This document shows positions 1-8,035 of a stretch of 16,635 bases of DNA, piece by piece. Origin of the DNA: CAZYVA01 sp964650695 (lineage in GTDB: Bacteria > Bacillota > Clostridia > Lachnospirales > Lachnospiraceae). Where the stretch lies: the NCBI GenBank assembly GCA_964650695.1, contig CAZYVA010000037.1, positions 1 to 16,635 on the forward strand, read 5' to 3'. The translations under genes were made by a program, and so were the position numbers. How positions within the stretch are numbered: position 1 is the stretch's first letter; every line of letters starts with the position of its first letter. Below the pieces are notes generated by a model, which saw nothing but the letters and a program-made list of their open reading frames with translations, was not told where the DNA came from and searched no databases.

Positions 1-1587
1 GGCGGTCTGCACGGTGTCGGTTCTTCCGTTGTCAATGCACTTTCTACGTCATTGACCGTACGAGTCAAAAACGGAGAGCACATTTACGAGGATAAATATG
101 AACGCGGCAATCCGGTTGTAGAGCTGCAGAACGGACTGCTTCCGGTGGTCGGAAAAACAAAAGAGACCGGAACCAGCATTACGTTCCTGCCGGATGAAAC
201 AATTTTTGATAAAACAAGATTTAAAGAGGATGAGGGAAAGAGCAGGCTGCACGAAACCGCCTATTTGAATCCGGAGCTTACGATTTGTTTTCGGGATTTC
301 CGAAAGGAAGAGCCGGAAATTTTAGAATTTCACGAGCCGGAGGGAATCAGCGGCTTTATTAAGGATATGAATAAGTCCAAAGAAGCCATTCATGATGTGA
401 TTTTCTATCAGGGAGAAAGTGAAGGCGTTTATGTGGAGGTTGCTTTCCAGTATGTGAATGAGTTTCATGAAAACGTGCTGGGGTTCTGCAACAATATTTA
501 CAACAGTGAAGGCGGGACGCATCTGACCGGGTTCAAGACGACGTTTACGACGGTGATGAACCAGTATGCAAGGGAGCTGGGGATTTTAAAAGAGAAAGAC
601 GCCAATTTTACGGGTGCGGATATCCGCAACGGGATGACGGCGGTGATCTCGATCAAGCATCCGGACCCGCGTTTTGAGGGGCAGACCAAGACGAAGCTGG
701 ACAACCCGGACGCGGCGAAAGCGGTTGGAAAAGTGGTGGGGGATGAGATCGTCCGCTATTTTGACCGGAACTTGGACAATCTGAAAAAGGTGCTTGGCTG
801 CGCGGAGAAAGCGGCAAAGATCCGAAAGACGGAGGAGAAAGCCAGGACGAATCTCCTTGCGAAGCCAAAGTATTCCTTTGACAGCAACGGGAAGCTGGCC
901 AATTGCGAGAGCAGGGACGCCAGCAAATGCGAGATTTTCATTGTGGAAGGGGATTCCGCCGGGGGGTCGGCGAAAACCGCGAGGGACCGGCTGTACCAGG
1001 CCATCCTGCCTATCCGGGGGAAGATCCTGAACGTGGAAAAGGCCAGCATTGACAAGGTGCTTGCCAATGCGGAGATCAAGACGATGATCAACGCTTTTGG
1101 ATGCGGGTTTTCCGAGGGGTATGGGAATGATTTTGATATCAGCAAGCTCCGCTACGACAAGATTATCATTATGGCGGACGCGGATGTGGACGGCGCGCAT
1201 ATCTCCACGCTGCTTTTGACGCTGCTTTACCGGTTTATGCCGGAATTGATCTACGAGGGGCATGTCTATATTGCGATGCCGCCCCTTTATAAAGCGATGC
1301 CGAAAAAGGGGGAGGAGGAATACCTCTACGATGATCAGGCATTGGAGCGCTACCGCAGCGCCCATGACGGCCCGTTTACCTTGCAGCGCTACAAGGGCCT
1401 GGGAGAGATGGACGCTGTGCAGCTCTGGGAGACGACACTGAACCCGGAGACGAGGCGGCTGAAGCTGATCGAAATCGAGGACGCACGGATGGCGTCCAGT
1501 GTGACGGAGATGCTGATGGGGACGGAGGTGCCGCCCAGACGCACATTTATTTATGAAAACGCTACGGAGGCGGAATTGGATATATAA
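1..1587 (+). CDS. parE: DNA topoisomerase IV subunit B (ParE/GyrB family), 5' truncated by window edge
   Basis: ATPase subunit of a type IIA topoisomerase; with ParC it passes one duplex through another, decatenating daughter chromosomes in the cytoplasm. The frame is open from base 1, and the first visible residues are the GGLHGVG ATP-binding loop of the GHKL fold, so the gene starts outside the window. 528 residues are visible and roughly 110 are missing by family length. The transducer domain follows. The TOPRIM domain shows EGDSAGG (E316) and the Mg-binding DADVD (D393, D395), then QRYKGLGEMD near 462. There is no long insertion of the E. coli GyrB type. The call of ParE rather than GyrB rests on the downstream partner, which lacks a GyrA box; without the rest of the genome GyrB is not fully excluded. 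parC follows after 26 bases. GC is lower in about the first 500 bases than afterwards. Confidence 0.93.
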   Translation, partial: GGLHGVGSSVVNALSTSLTVRVKNGEHIYEDKYERGNPVVELQNGLLPVVGKTKETGTSITFLPDETIFDKTRFKEDEGKSRLHETAYLNPELTICFRDFRKEEPEILEFHEPEGISGFIKDMNKSKEAIHDVIFYQGESEGVYVEVAFQYVNEFHENVLGFCNNIYNSEGGTHLTGFKTTFTTVMNQYARELGILKEKDANFTGADIRNGMTAVISIKHPDPRFEGQTKTKLDNPDAAKAVGKVVGDEIVRYFDRNLDNLKKVLGCAEKAAKIRKTEEKARTNLLAKPKYSFDSNGKLANCESRDASKCEIFIVEGDSAGGSAKTARDRLYQAILPIRGKILNVEKASIDKVLANAEIKTMINAFGCGFSEGYGNDFDISKLRYDKIIIMADADVDGAHISTLLLTLLYRFMPELIYEGHVYIAMPPLYKAMPKKGEEEYLYDDQALERYRSAHDGPFTLQRYKGLGEMDAVQLWETTLNPETRRLKLIEIEDARMASSVTEMLMGTEVPPRRTFIYENATEAELDI

Positions 1588-1613
1588 GGAGCAGGGCAAT
1601 ACTGGAGGGAAAC

Positions 1614-3851
1614 ATGCAGGAGATAATCAGGACCGAGTATTCGGATGTGATGAAGAAATCTTATATTGATTACGCGATGAGCGTCATTATCGCCCGCGCG
1701 CTGCCGGATGTCCGCGACGGCTTGAAGCCGGTACAGCGGCGGACGCTTTACGATATGCATGAACTGGGGATCCGCTATGACAGGCCGTACCGGAAATGCG
1801 CCCGTATCGTGGGGGACACGATGGGGAAGTACCATCCCCACGGGGACAGCTCCATCTATGAAGCGCTGGTGGTGATGGCGCAGGAATTTAAAAAAGGTAT
1901 GATCCTGGTTGACGGGCATGGGAATTTCGGTTCTATTGAAGGGGACGGGGCGGCGGCCATGCGCTACACAGAGGCGCGGCTGGCGAAGATCACCCAGGAG
2001 GCGTTCCTGGCGGATCTGGACAAAGGCGTTGTCCCTTTCCTGCCGAATTTTGACGAGACGGAAAAGGAGCCGGAGGTCCTTCCGGCCCGTATCCCGAATC
2101 TTCTTGTCAATGGCGCGGAAGGGATCGCGGTCGGGATGGCGACAAGCATCCCGCCCCACAACCTGGGGGAGGTCATCGATGCGGTCAAAGCCTACATGAA
2201 AAATGATGAGATCAGCACGAAACAGTTGATGCGATATATCAAGGGCCCGGATTTCCCGACGGGAGGGGTCATTGTCAATAAAGACGATCTGCTGCGGATC
2301 TATGAGAACGGGACGGGGAAAATAAAAATCCGCGGAAAAGTCGAGGTAGAAGAGCTGAAAGGCGGGAAAAAACGCCTGGTCGTGACGGAGATCCCTTACA
2401 CGATGATCGGCGCGGGGATCGGGAAATTTTTAAACGATGTGTACAGCCTGGTCGAGACAAAAAAGACGGCGGATATTGTGGACATTTCCAATATGTCGTC
2501 GAAAGAGGGGATCCGGATCGTCATCGACCTGAAGCGCGGGGCGGACGTAGAAAATTTAAAAAATATGCTCTACAAAAAAACCCGTCTGGAAGACACGTTC
2601 GGCGTCAATATGCTGGCGGTGGCGGACGGCAGGCCGGAGACGATGGGGCTGAAAAAAATCATTGAGCATCATGTAGATTTCCAGTTTGAGCTGGCGACCC
2701 GGAAATACAAGACGATGCTTGCCCGGGAGCAGGACAAAAAGGAAATCCAGGAAGGGCTGATCAAAGCCTGCGATGTGATCGACCTGATCATCGAGATATT
2801 GCGGGGGAGCAAGTCGCTGAAGGAGGCAAAAGCGTGCCTGACGGACGGCGTCACGGAAAATATCCGGTTCAAGTCCTCGATTTCCCGGAAGATGGCGGCC
2901 ATGCTCCGCTTCACGGAGCGCCAGGCGCAGGCGATCCTGGAGATGCGGCTGTACAAATTGATCGGCCTGGAGATCGAGGCGCTGATGAAGGAGCATGCGC
3001 AGACGCTTGCCAATATCGCCAGGTACGAGGATATTCTGAACCATTACGATTCGATGGCGGAGGTCATTGCCGGGGATCTGGACAGGCTGAAAAAAGAGTA
3101 CGCGAGGAAACGGCGCACCACAATTGAAAACGCGCAGGAAGCGGTATTTGAGGAAAAGAAAATCGAAGAGCAGGAAGTGGTTTTCCTGATGGACCGGTTT
3201 GGATACGCGAAAACGATCGATGCCCTTGCCTATGAAAGGAATAAGGAAGCGGTGGACGCGGAGAATAAATTTATACTGAACTGCCGCAATACCGGAAAGC
3301 TCTGTATTTTTACCGATATCGGGAAAATGCATCAAATCCGGGTCCTTTCCCTTCCTTACGGGAAATTCCGGGACAAGGGTGTCCCGATCGACAATGTCAG
3401 CAACTATGACAGCACGAAAGAGCGCGCCGTGTATCTATGCGACGAGGACCAGCTCCATTTCGCCAGCCTTTTGTTTGCCACAAAGCAGGGGATGGTGAAA
3501 AAAGTGTCCGGCCAGGAATTCCTGGTGGCAAAGCGCACAGTTGCGGCAACGAAGCTGCAGGAGAACGACGAGGTTGCCAGTATCCAGGTGCTTGCCGAAA
3601 ACCAGCATGTCGTGTTCCGGACGAAAGGCGGGTATTTCCTCCGTGTCCCCGGCACAGAAATCCCGGAAAAGAAAAAAGGCGCGATAGGCGTGCGGGGCGT
3701 CAAATTGAAGCGGAAGGACGAGCTGGAGGAGGTTTATCTGTTCGAGGAAGGGACAGAGTGCAAGATCCCGTATGCAGAAAAAGAAATCACGCTGAGCCGG
3801 CTGAAGGTTTCCAAACGGGACGGGACAGGAACAAAGCCGAAAGTGCAGTAA
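1614..3851 (+). CDS. parC: DNA topoisomerase IV subunit A (ParC/GyrA family)
   Basis: DNA-cleaving subunit of topoisomerase IV, working as a C2E2 complex with ParE. 745 residues, close to ParC and shorter than typical GyrA. The catalytic tyrosine is Y118 in AAAMRYTEARL, with R117 beside it. The quinolone-determining region reads HPHGDSSIYEA, with Ser79 and Glu83 at the usual resistance positions, so it looks like the sensitive type. The C-terminal part, from about residue 520, has degenerate beta-pinwheel blades (for example GKLCIFTDIGKMHQIRV and VVFRTKGGYFLRV), and I see no QRRGGKG GyrA box, which favours a decatenase over a gyrase. The ATG at 1614 has a GGAGGGA ribosome binding site a few bases upstream. 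It is co-directional with parE and probably on the same transcript. Confidence 0.93.
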   Translation: MQEIIRTEYSDVMKKSYIDYAMSVIIARALPDVRDGLKPVQRRTLYDMHELGIRYDRPYRKCARIVGDTMGKYHPHGDSSIYEALVVMAQEFKKGMILVDGHGNFGSIEGDGAAAMRYTEARLAKITQEAFLADLDKGVVPFLPNFDETEKEPEVLPARIPNLLVNGAEGIAVGMATSIPPHNLGEVIDAVKAYMKNDEISTKQLMRYIKGPDFPTGGVIVNKDDLLRIYENGTGKIKIRGKVEVEELKGGKKRLVVTEIPYTMIGAGIGKFLNDVYSLVETKKTADIVDISNMSSKEGIRIVIDLKRGADVENLKNMLYKKTRLEDTFGVNMLAVADGRPETMGLKKIIEHHVDFQFELATRKYKTMLAREQDKKEIQEGLIKACDVIDLIIEILRGSKSLKEAKACLTDGVTENIRFKSSISRKMAAMLRFTERQAQAILEMRLYKLIGLEIEALMKEHAQTLANIARYEDILNHYDSMAEVIAGDLDRLKKEYARKRRTTIENAQEAVFEEKKIEEQEVVFLMDRFGYAKTIDALAYERNKEAVDAENKFILNCRNTGKLCIFTDIGKMHQIRVLSLPYGKFRDKGVPIDNVSNYDSTKERAVYLCDEDQLHFASLLFATKQGMVKKVSGQEFLVAKRTVAATKLQENDEVASIQVLAENQHVVFRTKGGYFLRVPGTEIPEKKKGAIGVRGVKLKRKDELEEVYLFEEGTECKIPYAEKEITLSRLKVSKRDGTGTKPKVQ

Positions 3852-3862
3852 GGAGGGGTTGG

Positions 3863-4984
3863 ATGAAAAAAAGGACGGTCAGCATCTTAATCGCGGCAAT
3901 GGTGTGCGTGACGGCAGCCTGCGGGGCAAAGGGAGAGGAAGGGCAAGGCGGCGAAGAAGAAGCCGTCACAAAAGACAGCGGCCCGGAAAAGATCCTGGAA
4001 GAGGCCAACAGCCAATATGGGAAGCAGTCCCTCCGGGGATCGGATTGTACGTACACGTATTGTTATTCCGACGGAAGCACGCAGGAGGAAACCGGCGTTA
4101 CCGTATTTGACGCGGAAAAAGGGATCCAGCAGATGGTTTACCGGCAGGGCGATACGGTTGTGAGCCAGGTTTTTAACGTCAAGGACGGGGACGCCTATTA
4201 TACGTATTCTTATGACGAGGAAGACGGTTCCTGGATCCGGTTCCAGCAGGTGGCGGACGACAACGGGGAAACTTCCTACCAGCGCGAGGAGGACGGGGAA
4301 CTGTTTGTATTTCAGCCGTCCTACGGCTATGATAATGTCAAATATTCCCAGGAAGGGGAGGAAAAAATCAACGGCGTTGACACGATCAAGATCAAAGTGA
4401 CGGCTGATGAGGCGGTCAGCCGGGATGAAGAGGATGACGGCATCACGAAGGAGGATGTTTTATCCAGCTACGGCTTGACAGAGGAAGCGGTCGGGTATAT
4501 CGAAGGCTTGGAGGAGGAACTGGATCAGTACGTGCAGGCAATGAACCAGGCGGCTTATGGCTCTACAACCTCTTTTGAAAATACGATCTGGGTGGATGCG
4601 CAGGATTTCATTCCTGTCAAAAGCGAATCGGTCACTACGTTCCATGAAGTGGAGACGGTGGACGACACAGGGGAGGATCCGCTGGCGGATTTTGAAAACC
4701 ATTATTGGAAAGCGGCGATGGTGCAGGAGGATATGGACAACGGCATGAGCTTGTCCGAGGCGCTTGAGGATGTAAAAAACAACGAAAGCGGGATGGAAGA
4801 GCAGCAAAAGCTGTCCGAGGAAGAGCAGGAAGAAACGCAGGAAGAGGAAGACGACGAGCCGCAGCAGGTTTCCATGATAGCGGCAGAGACGTATGTCTAT
4901 GGGGACGACTGCATGGAAATCGGGGAACTCCCAGGGGAATACGAGGAGATTACGGAAGAGGATTATATGTACGGGGAATATTGA
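3863..4984 (+). CDS. Acidic lipoprotein of unknown function, possible LolA-like fold
   Basis: A secreted, membrane-anchored lipoprotein of 373 residues. The start is the ATG at 3863, directly after an AGGAGGGG ribosome binding site; longer upstream extensions of this frame overlap parC and are not used. The N-terminus is MKKR, a hydrophobic stretch, then VTAAC with Cys20 as the likely lipidation site. The body is rich in Tyr, Asp and Glu with alternating beta-like segments (GDAYYTYSYDEEDGSWIRF, then TIWVDAQDFIPVKSES). The last pattern resembles the strand of LolA/LppX-like clostridial lipoproteins, but this is only a weak resemblance. Residues about 305-335 are a Glu/Gln-rich low-complexity stretch, and the C-terminus ends in an acidic, Tyr-rich tail. 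Only 11 bases separate it from parC, so co-transcription with topoisomerase IV is likely, although no functional link is evident. Confidence 0.8.
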   Translation: MKKRTVSILIAAMVCVTAACGAKGEEGQGGEEEAVTKDSGPEKILEEANSQYGKQSLRGSDCTYTYCYSDGSTQEETGVTVFDAEKGIQQMVYRQGDTVVSQVFNVKDGDAYYTYSYDEEDGSWIRFQQVADDNGETSYQREEDGELFVFQPSYGYDNVKYSQEGEEKINGVDTIKIKVTADEAVSRDEEDDGITKEDVLSSYGLTEEAVGYIEGLEEELDQYVQAMNQAAYGSTTSFENTIWVDAQDFIPVKSESVTTFHEVETVDDTGEDPLADFENHYWKAAMVQEDMDNGMSLSEALEDVKNNESGMEEQQKLSEEEQEETQEEEDDEPQQVSMIAAETYVYGDDCMEIGELPGEYEEITEEDYMYGEY

Positions 4985-5088
4985 TGAGGCTTGCGGGAGT
5001 GCGCAGCAAGGAGCAAGCTGGCATCACCCAGGAGCCGGATCCTATTTGCCCCTGCATCGTTGATCTTAGAGAAAGAAAGGGCTGGAAA

Positions 5089-5946
5089 ATGATACAGGAT
5101 ATCAAACCGCATATTTTAAACAACCAGTACCGCCCATCGCCTCCGCGGCAAGACAGTTTCCTGCTTTGCTATAAGGGGAAGCAGGCGTTTGTGAAAGTGG
5201 GGGAGGACGGGCAGATTTCCTACCCTTCGTTTTGGGAGGCGGAAAAGGTTCTGGATAGCGGGACTCTTTATCAAAATTATCAATACCTGTTTTCGGTCGA
5301 TGGCGTAGGTTTTTACCTTGGGAGCGGGCTGGATTATGGGAAAATCCCAGGGTACGGGATGGAGGATATCCAAATTTTCAGGCGGGGGACGCCGAAGCAT
5401 TTGGCCTTTGCCGGGGTGACGGGATGGCAGCTTTCCCGCTGGTACCAGGACAGGAAGTTCTGCGGGCGGTGCGGCCGTTTGATGGTGCACGATGAAAAAG
5501 AACGGATGATGCGCTGCCCGGAATGCGGGAATATGGAATTCCCGAAAATCTGCCCGGCGGTCATTATTGCCGTAACCAATGGAAATCAGATCCTGCTGTC
5601 AAAATACGCGGGCCGGGAGTACAAAAAGTACGCGCTTCTTGCCGGGTTCAATGAAGCGGGGGAGACGATAGAAGAGACGGTCCACCGGGAAGTCATGGAA
5701 GAGGTGGGGCTGAAGGTAAAAAACCTGCGGTATTATAAAAGCCAGCCGTGGCCGTTCAGCGATACGCTGCTGATGGGTTTCTTCTGTGAGCTTGACGGGG
5801 AGGACGAAATACGGATAGACCAGGAAGAACTGTCTCTTGCGGGGTGGTTTGGGCGGGATGCGCTGCCGGTGGAAAACGACGGGGCCAGCCTGACGCGTGA
5901 GATGATGGACGTGTTCCGGAAAGGGCTGGTCGATTTACGGCGCTGA
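5089..5946 (+). CDS. nudC: NADH pyrophosphatase / NAD-cap hydrolase, NudC-type Nudix protein
   Basis: Hydrolyses NAD(H) to NMN(H) and AMP and, in characterised NudC enzymes, removes NAD caps from RNA. 285 residues from the ATG at 5089. In order there is a variable N-terminal domain, a zinc ribbon with CGRC and CPEC (four cysteines), the Nudix box running from GFNEAGE through REVMEEVGL and matching G-x5-E-x7-REUxEExGU, then SQPWPFS, the motif that separates NudC from other Nudix proteins. The start was chosen because MIQDI matches the usual beginning of clostridial homologues as I recall them and an AAAGG lies 8 bases upstream. An alternative in-frame ATG at 4984 overlaps the lipoprotein stop (TGATG) and has a GGGGAA before it; it would add 35 residues. 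The 104 bases after the lipoprotein hold no clear terminator. Confidence 0.93.
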   Translation: MIQDIKPHILNNQYRPSPPRQDSFLLCYKGKQAFVKVGEDGQISYPSFWEAEKVLDSGTLYQNYQYLFSVDGVGFYLGSGLDYGKIPGYGMEDIQIFRRGTPKHLAFAGVTGWQLSRWYQDRKFCGRCGRLMVHDEKERMMRCPECGNMEFPKICPAVIIAVTNGNQILLSKYAGREYKKYALLAGFNEAGETIEETVHREVMEEVGLKVKNLRYYKSQPWPFSDTLLMGFFCELDGEDEIRIDQEELSLAGWFGRDALPVENDGASLTREMMDVFRKGLVDLRR

Positions 5947-6278
5947 CGGGGGAGGAGTACGGGGAAGTTTCCCACCCCTCTTGCAAATCCCTTTTAGGCG
6001 TGGTAGAGTGTATGTATACAAGGCGGCTTCGCGGGCCTATCTGTCCGCGTGCAGGATTTTGTCTTTTGTGGCGGACATCACAAGGCCATCCGGGAACCAT
6101 CACTCCTATCACAGCGTCCCTGGAGGGTATTTTTTTACATCCTGGGATGCGTCTGGCATACCAGCCAAAGGGCTTTGCCGTTGGACGATACCAGGATGTG
6201 GATGAAAAAAGGGGCAGATATACCTGGCCGGACCTTGGATAAACAGATTCGGCAGGCCTTAAAGAAAGGAGAAGGAAA
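5947..6278. other. Gene-free leader region between nudC and alr
   Basis: 332 bases without a convincing gene. Several short open frames run through it on both strands, but none has a ribosome binding site or a recognisable product. It contains a promoter candidate at 5981-6009, so most of the stretch would be an untranslated leader of about 260 bases for alr. Inverted repeats inside it include TGTCCGC (6042-6048) with GCGGACA (6071-6077), and ATCCTGG near 6140 with CCAGGAT near 6191. I do not recognise a T-box or any known riboswitch core. No clear terminator follows nudC: the small GGGA/TCCC hairpin near 5962-5973 lacks a T run. Confidence 0.5.
5981..6009 (+). promoter_or_regulatory. Candidate SigA promoter for alr
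   Basis: TTGCAA (5981-5986), a 17-base spacer and TAGAGT (6004-6009), preceded by GTGG. The TGGTAGA core recurs in the recombinase promoter on the minus strand at 16463-16491. Transcription would start near 6016. The match to consensus is partial, 4 of 6 in each box. Confidence 0.45.
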
Positions 6279-7442
6279 ATGAAAGAATACAACCGCGTCT
6301 GTGCGAAGATCGATTTGGATGCGATCGAGTACAATATTGAAATGATGAAAAAAAATATCCGCAAGGATACGAAAATGATTGCGGTCATAAAGACGGACGG
6401 CTATGGACATGGGGCTTTGCAGATCGCCAGGCTTCTGGGCTGCAGGGAATATATATGGGGTTACGCGGTCGCAACCCTGGACGAAGCGGTCTCGCTGAAA
6501 AACAACGGCGTAAAAAAGCCGATCCTGGTGTTGGGATGTATTTTCCCGGATCAGAGGGAAGCCATGATCCGCCAGGAAGTGCGCATGACCGTCTATACTT
6601 TGGAGATGGCCAAAGAAGTTTCCGGGCTTGCCGCGAAACTGGGAAAAGACGCGTATGTCCATATCAAGCTGGACACCGGGATGTCGAGGCTGGGATTCCC
6701 GGTCAGTGAGGAGAGCGTGGCGGAGATTGCGCGGATCGCCGCTCTGCCGCATCTGGTCCTGGAGGGGATGTACACCCACTTCGCGAAAGCGGATGAAACG
6801 GACAAATCTTTTACAAAGAAGCAGTTGGACGGCTACCTTTGGATGAAAGAAGCGCTGGAAAAAGAAGGGGTCGTTTTCACCTATTATCATTGCTCGAACA
6901 GCGCAGGTATCATTGACGTCCCGGAAGCAAACATGGACCTGGTACGGGCTGGGATCTCGATGTATGGGATTTATCCGTCCGATGAAGTGAAAAAACAAAA
7001 CGTACCGTTGAAACCGGCCCTGGCGCTGATCAGCCACATCGCCCATGTAAAGTGGGTGGAGGAAGGAACGCCTGTCAGCTACGGCGGTACATTTGTGACG
7101 GAAAGGCGTACAAGGATCGCCACGATACCGGTGGGATACGGCGACGGTTACCCAAGGAGCCTGTCCAACAAGGGGTATGTACTCATCCATGGGAAACGCG
7201 CAAGGATTTTAGGGAGGGTATGCATGGACCAGTTTATGGTGGACGTCACGGATATCCCGGATGTAAAGTTTGCAGACCCTGTGGTTTTGATCGGCAAGGA
7301 TAAAGGGGAAGCGCTCCCGGTAGAAATTTTAAGCGCGCTTTCCGACCGGTTCCCGTATGAATTTGTCTGCGACCTGGGGAAACGCATCCCAAGGGAGTAC
7401 TACCGGCACGGGGAACTGGTGGAACAAAAGGATTGCTTTTAG
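6279..7442 (+). CDS. alr: Alanine racemase
   Basis: PLP-dependent interconversion of L- and D-alanine, supplying D-Ala for peptidoglycan in the cytoplasm. 387 residues, the normal length. The PLP lysine is K38 in AVIKTDGYGHG. The second catalytic base is Y268 in VSYGGTF. Other family signatures are LDTGMSRLGF, HCSNSAGI, DLVRAGISMYG and GRVCMDQFMVDV, and the C-terminus ends with the usual GKRIPREYY. The start has an AAGGAG 8 bases upstream and the family N-terminus follows at once. It is led by a long, possibly structured leader. The mazF-type gene 139 bases downstream reproduces the alr - ndoA neighbourhood of Bacillus, except that the antitoxin gene is absent. A 10-base palindrome (GCAGCGCTGC) begins at the last base of the stop codon. 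Confidence 0.97.
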   Translation: MKEYNRVCAKIDLDAIEYNIEMMKKNIRKDTKMIAVIKTDGYGHGALQIARLLGCREYIWGYAVATLDEAVSLKNNGVKKPILVLGCIFPDQREAMIRQEVRMTVYTLEMAKEVSGLAAKLGKDAYVHIKLDTGMSRLGFPVSEESVAEIARIAALPHLVLEGMYTHFAKADETDKSFTKKQLDGYLWMKEALEKEGVVFTYYHCSNSAGIIDVPEANMDLVRAGISMYGIYPSDEVKKQNVPLKPALALISHIAHVKWVEEGTPVSYGGTFVTERRTRIATIPVGYGDGYPRSLSNKGYVLIHGKRARILGRVCMDQFMVDVTDIPDVKFADPVVLIGKDKGEALPVEILSALSDRFPYEFVCDLGKRIPREYYRHGELVEQKDCF

Positions 7443-7581
7443 CAGCGCTGCCGGCAAAAGACCAGGCTCTACCGAATACTTTAAAAAAAGATGGCAATAC
7501 TTTCATCAGGAAAGCTTCTGCGGCTATGGAAATGCAGCGGCGGTTTCCGTGCTTTTGCGGAACAGATTGGAGTGTGGTAGA

Positions 7582-7929
7582 GTGCAGGTAAGGCGGGGAG
7601 ATATATATTACGCGGATTTAAGCCCGGTAGTGGGTTCGGAGCAGGGAGGCATCCGTCCGGTGCTGATCATCCAGAATGATGTCGGCAACCGGCACAGCCC
7701 GACCGTCATCTGCGCGGCAATCACGAGCCGGATGAATAAGGCGAAACTCCCGACCCATGTGGAGCTGGATGCCAGACGGTGCAGGATTGTGAAAAACTCC
7801 GTGGTCCTGCTGGAACAGGTCAGGACGATTGATAAGCTCCGGTTGAAAGATATGGTCTGCCATTTGGACAGAGGGATGATGGATAAGGTGAATGAAGCTT
7901 TGAAGGTCAGCTTTGAGCTTCATACATAA
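7582..7929 (+). CDS. mazF: MazF/PemK/NdoA-type endoribonuclease toxin
   Basis: Sequence-specific single-strand endoribonuclease in the type II toxin MazF family. 115 residues from GTG at 7582, typical for NdoA/EndoA. Family marks are RRGDIYYADLSPVVGSEQGG, then RPVLIIQND, with R25, and T48 in AAITSR; these are the positions of the active-site Arg and Thr in Bacillus MazF. The GTG was chosen because it places the conserved N-terminus correctly and has GGAG 9 bases upstream; TTG at 7567 is an alternative. It would normally be held inactive by a ribbon-helix-helix antitoxin encoded just upstream, but the 139 bases after alr are too short and hold no such frame. Either the antitoxin is elsewhere, or the protein is controlled differently or is not toxic. 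Confidence 0.92.
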   Translation: MQVRRGDIYYADLSPVVGSEQGGIRPVLIIQNDVGNRHSPTVICAAITSRMNKAKLPTHVELDARRCRIVKNSVVLLEQVRTIDKLRLKDMVCHLDRGMMDKVNEALKVSFELHT

Positions 7930-8035
7930 TACACGCGGAACCGGGGAATGATTTTCCGGCGGAAAAAGAGGACGGGATTACAGGAGACAAAAAAATAAAA
8001 AAGAAAGGAATCGAGGAATAAGGGAAACAATAAAA
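7930..8035. other. Intergenic hairpin between mazF and the CBS gene
   Basis: 106 bases. An inverted repeat at 7941-7959 pairs CCGGGGAA with TTTTCCGG, allowing two G-T pairs, around a TGA loop. It is followed by an A-rich stretch rather than a T run, so it is not a standard intrinsic terminator on the plus strand. It could slow or stabilise a read-through transcript. Confidence 0.35.

Noticed and set aside
586..1599. Long minus-strand open frame opposite parE
   Set aside because: It is the antisense shadow of a clear, conserved gene and resembles no family.
5955..5985. Terminator after nudC
   Set aside because: Only a four-pair GGGA/TCCC hairpin with no T run following.
5981..6282. Small genes in the alr leader (frames starting near 5981, 6000 and 6049)
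   Set aside because: All three frames are open by chance over the same stretch, none has a ribosome binding site and none encodes a recognisable product.
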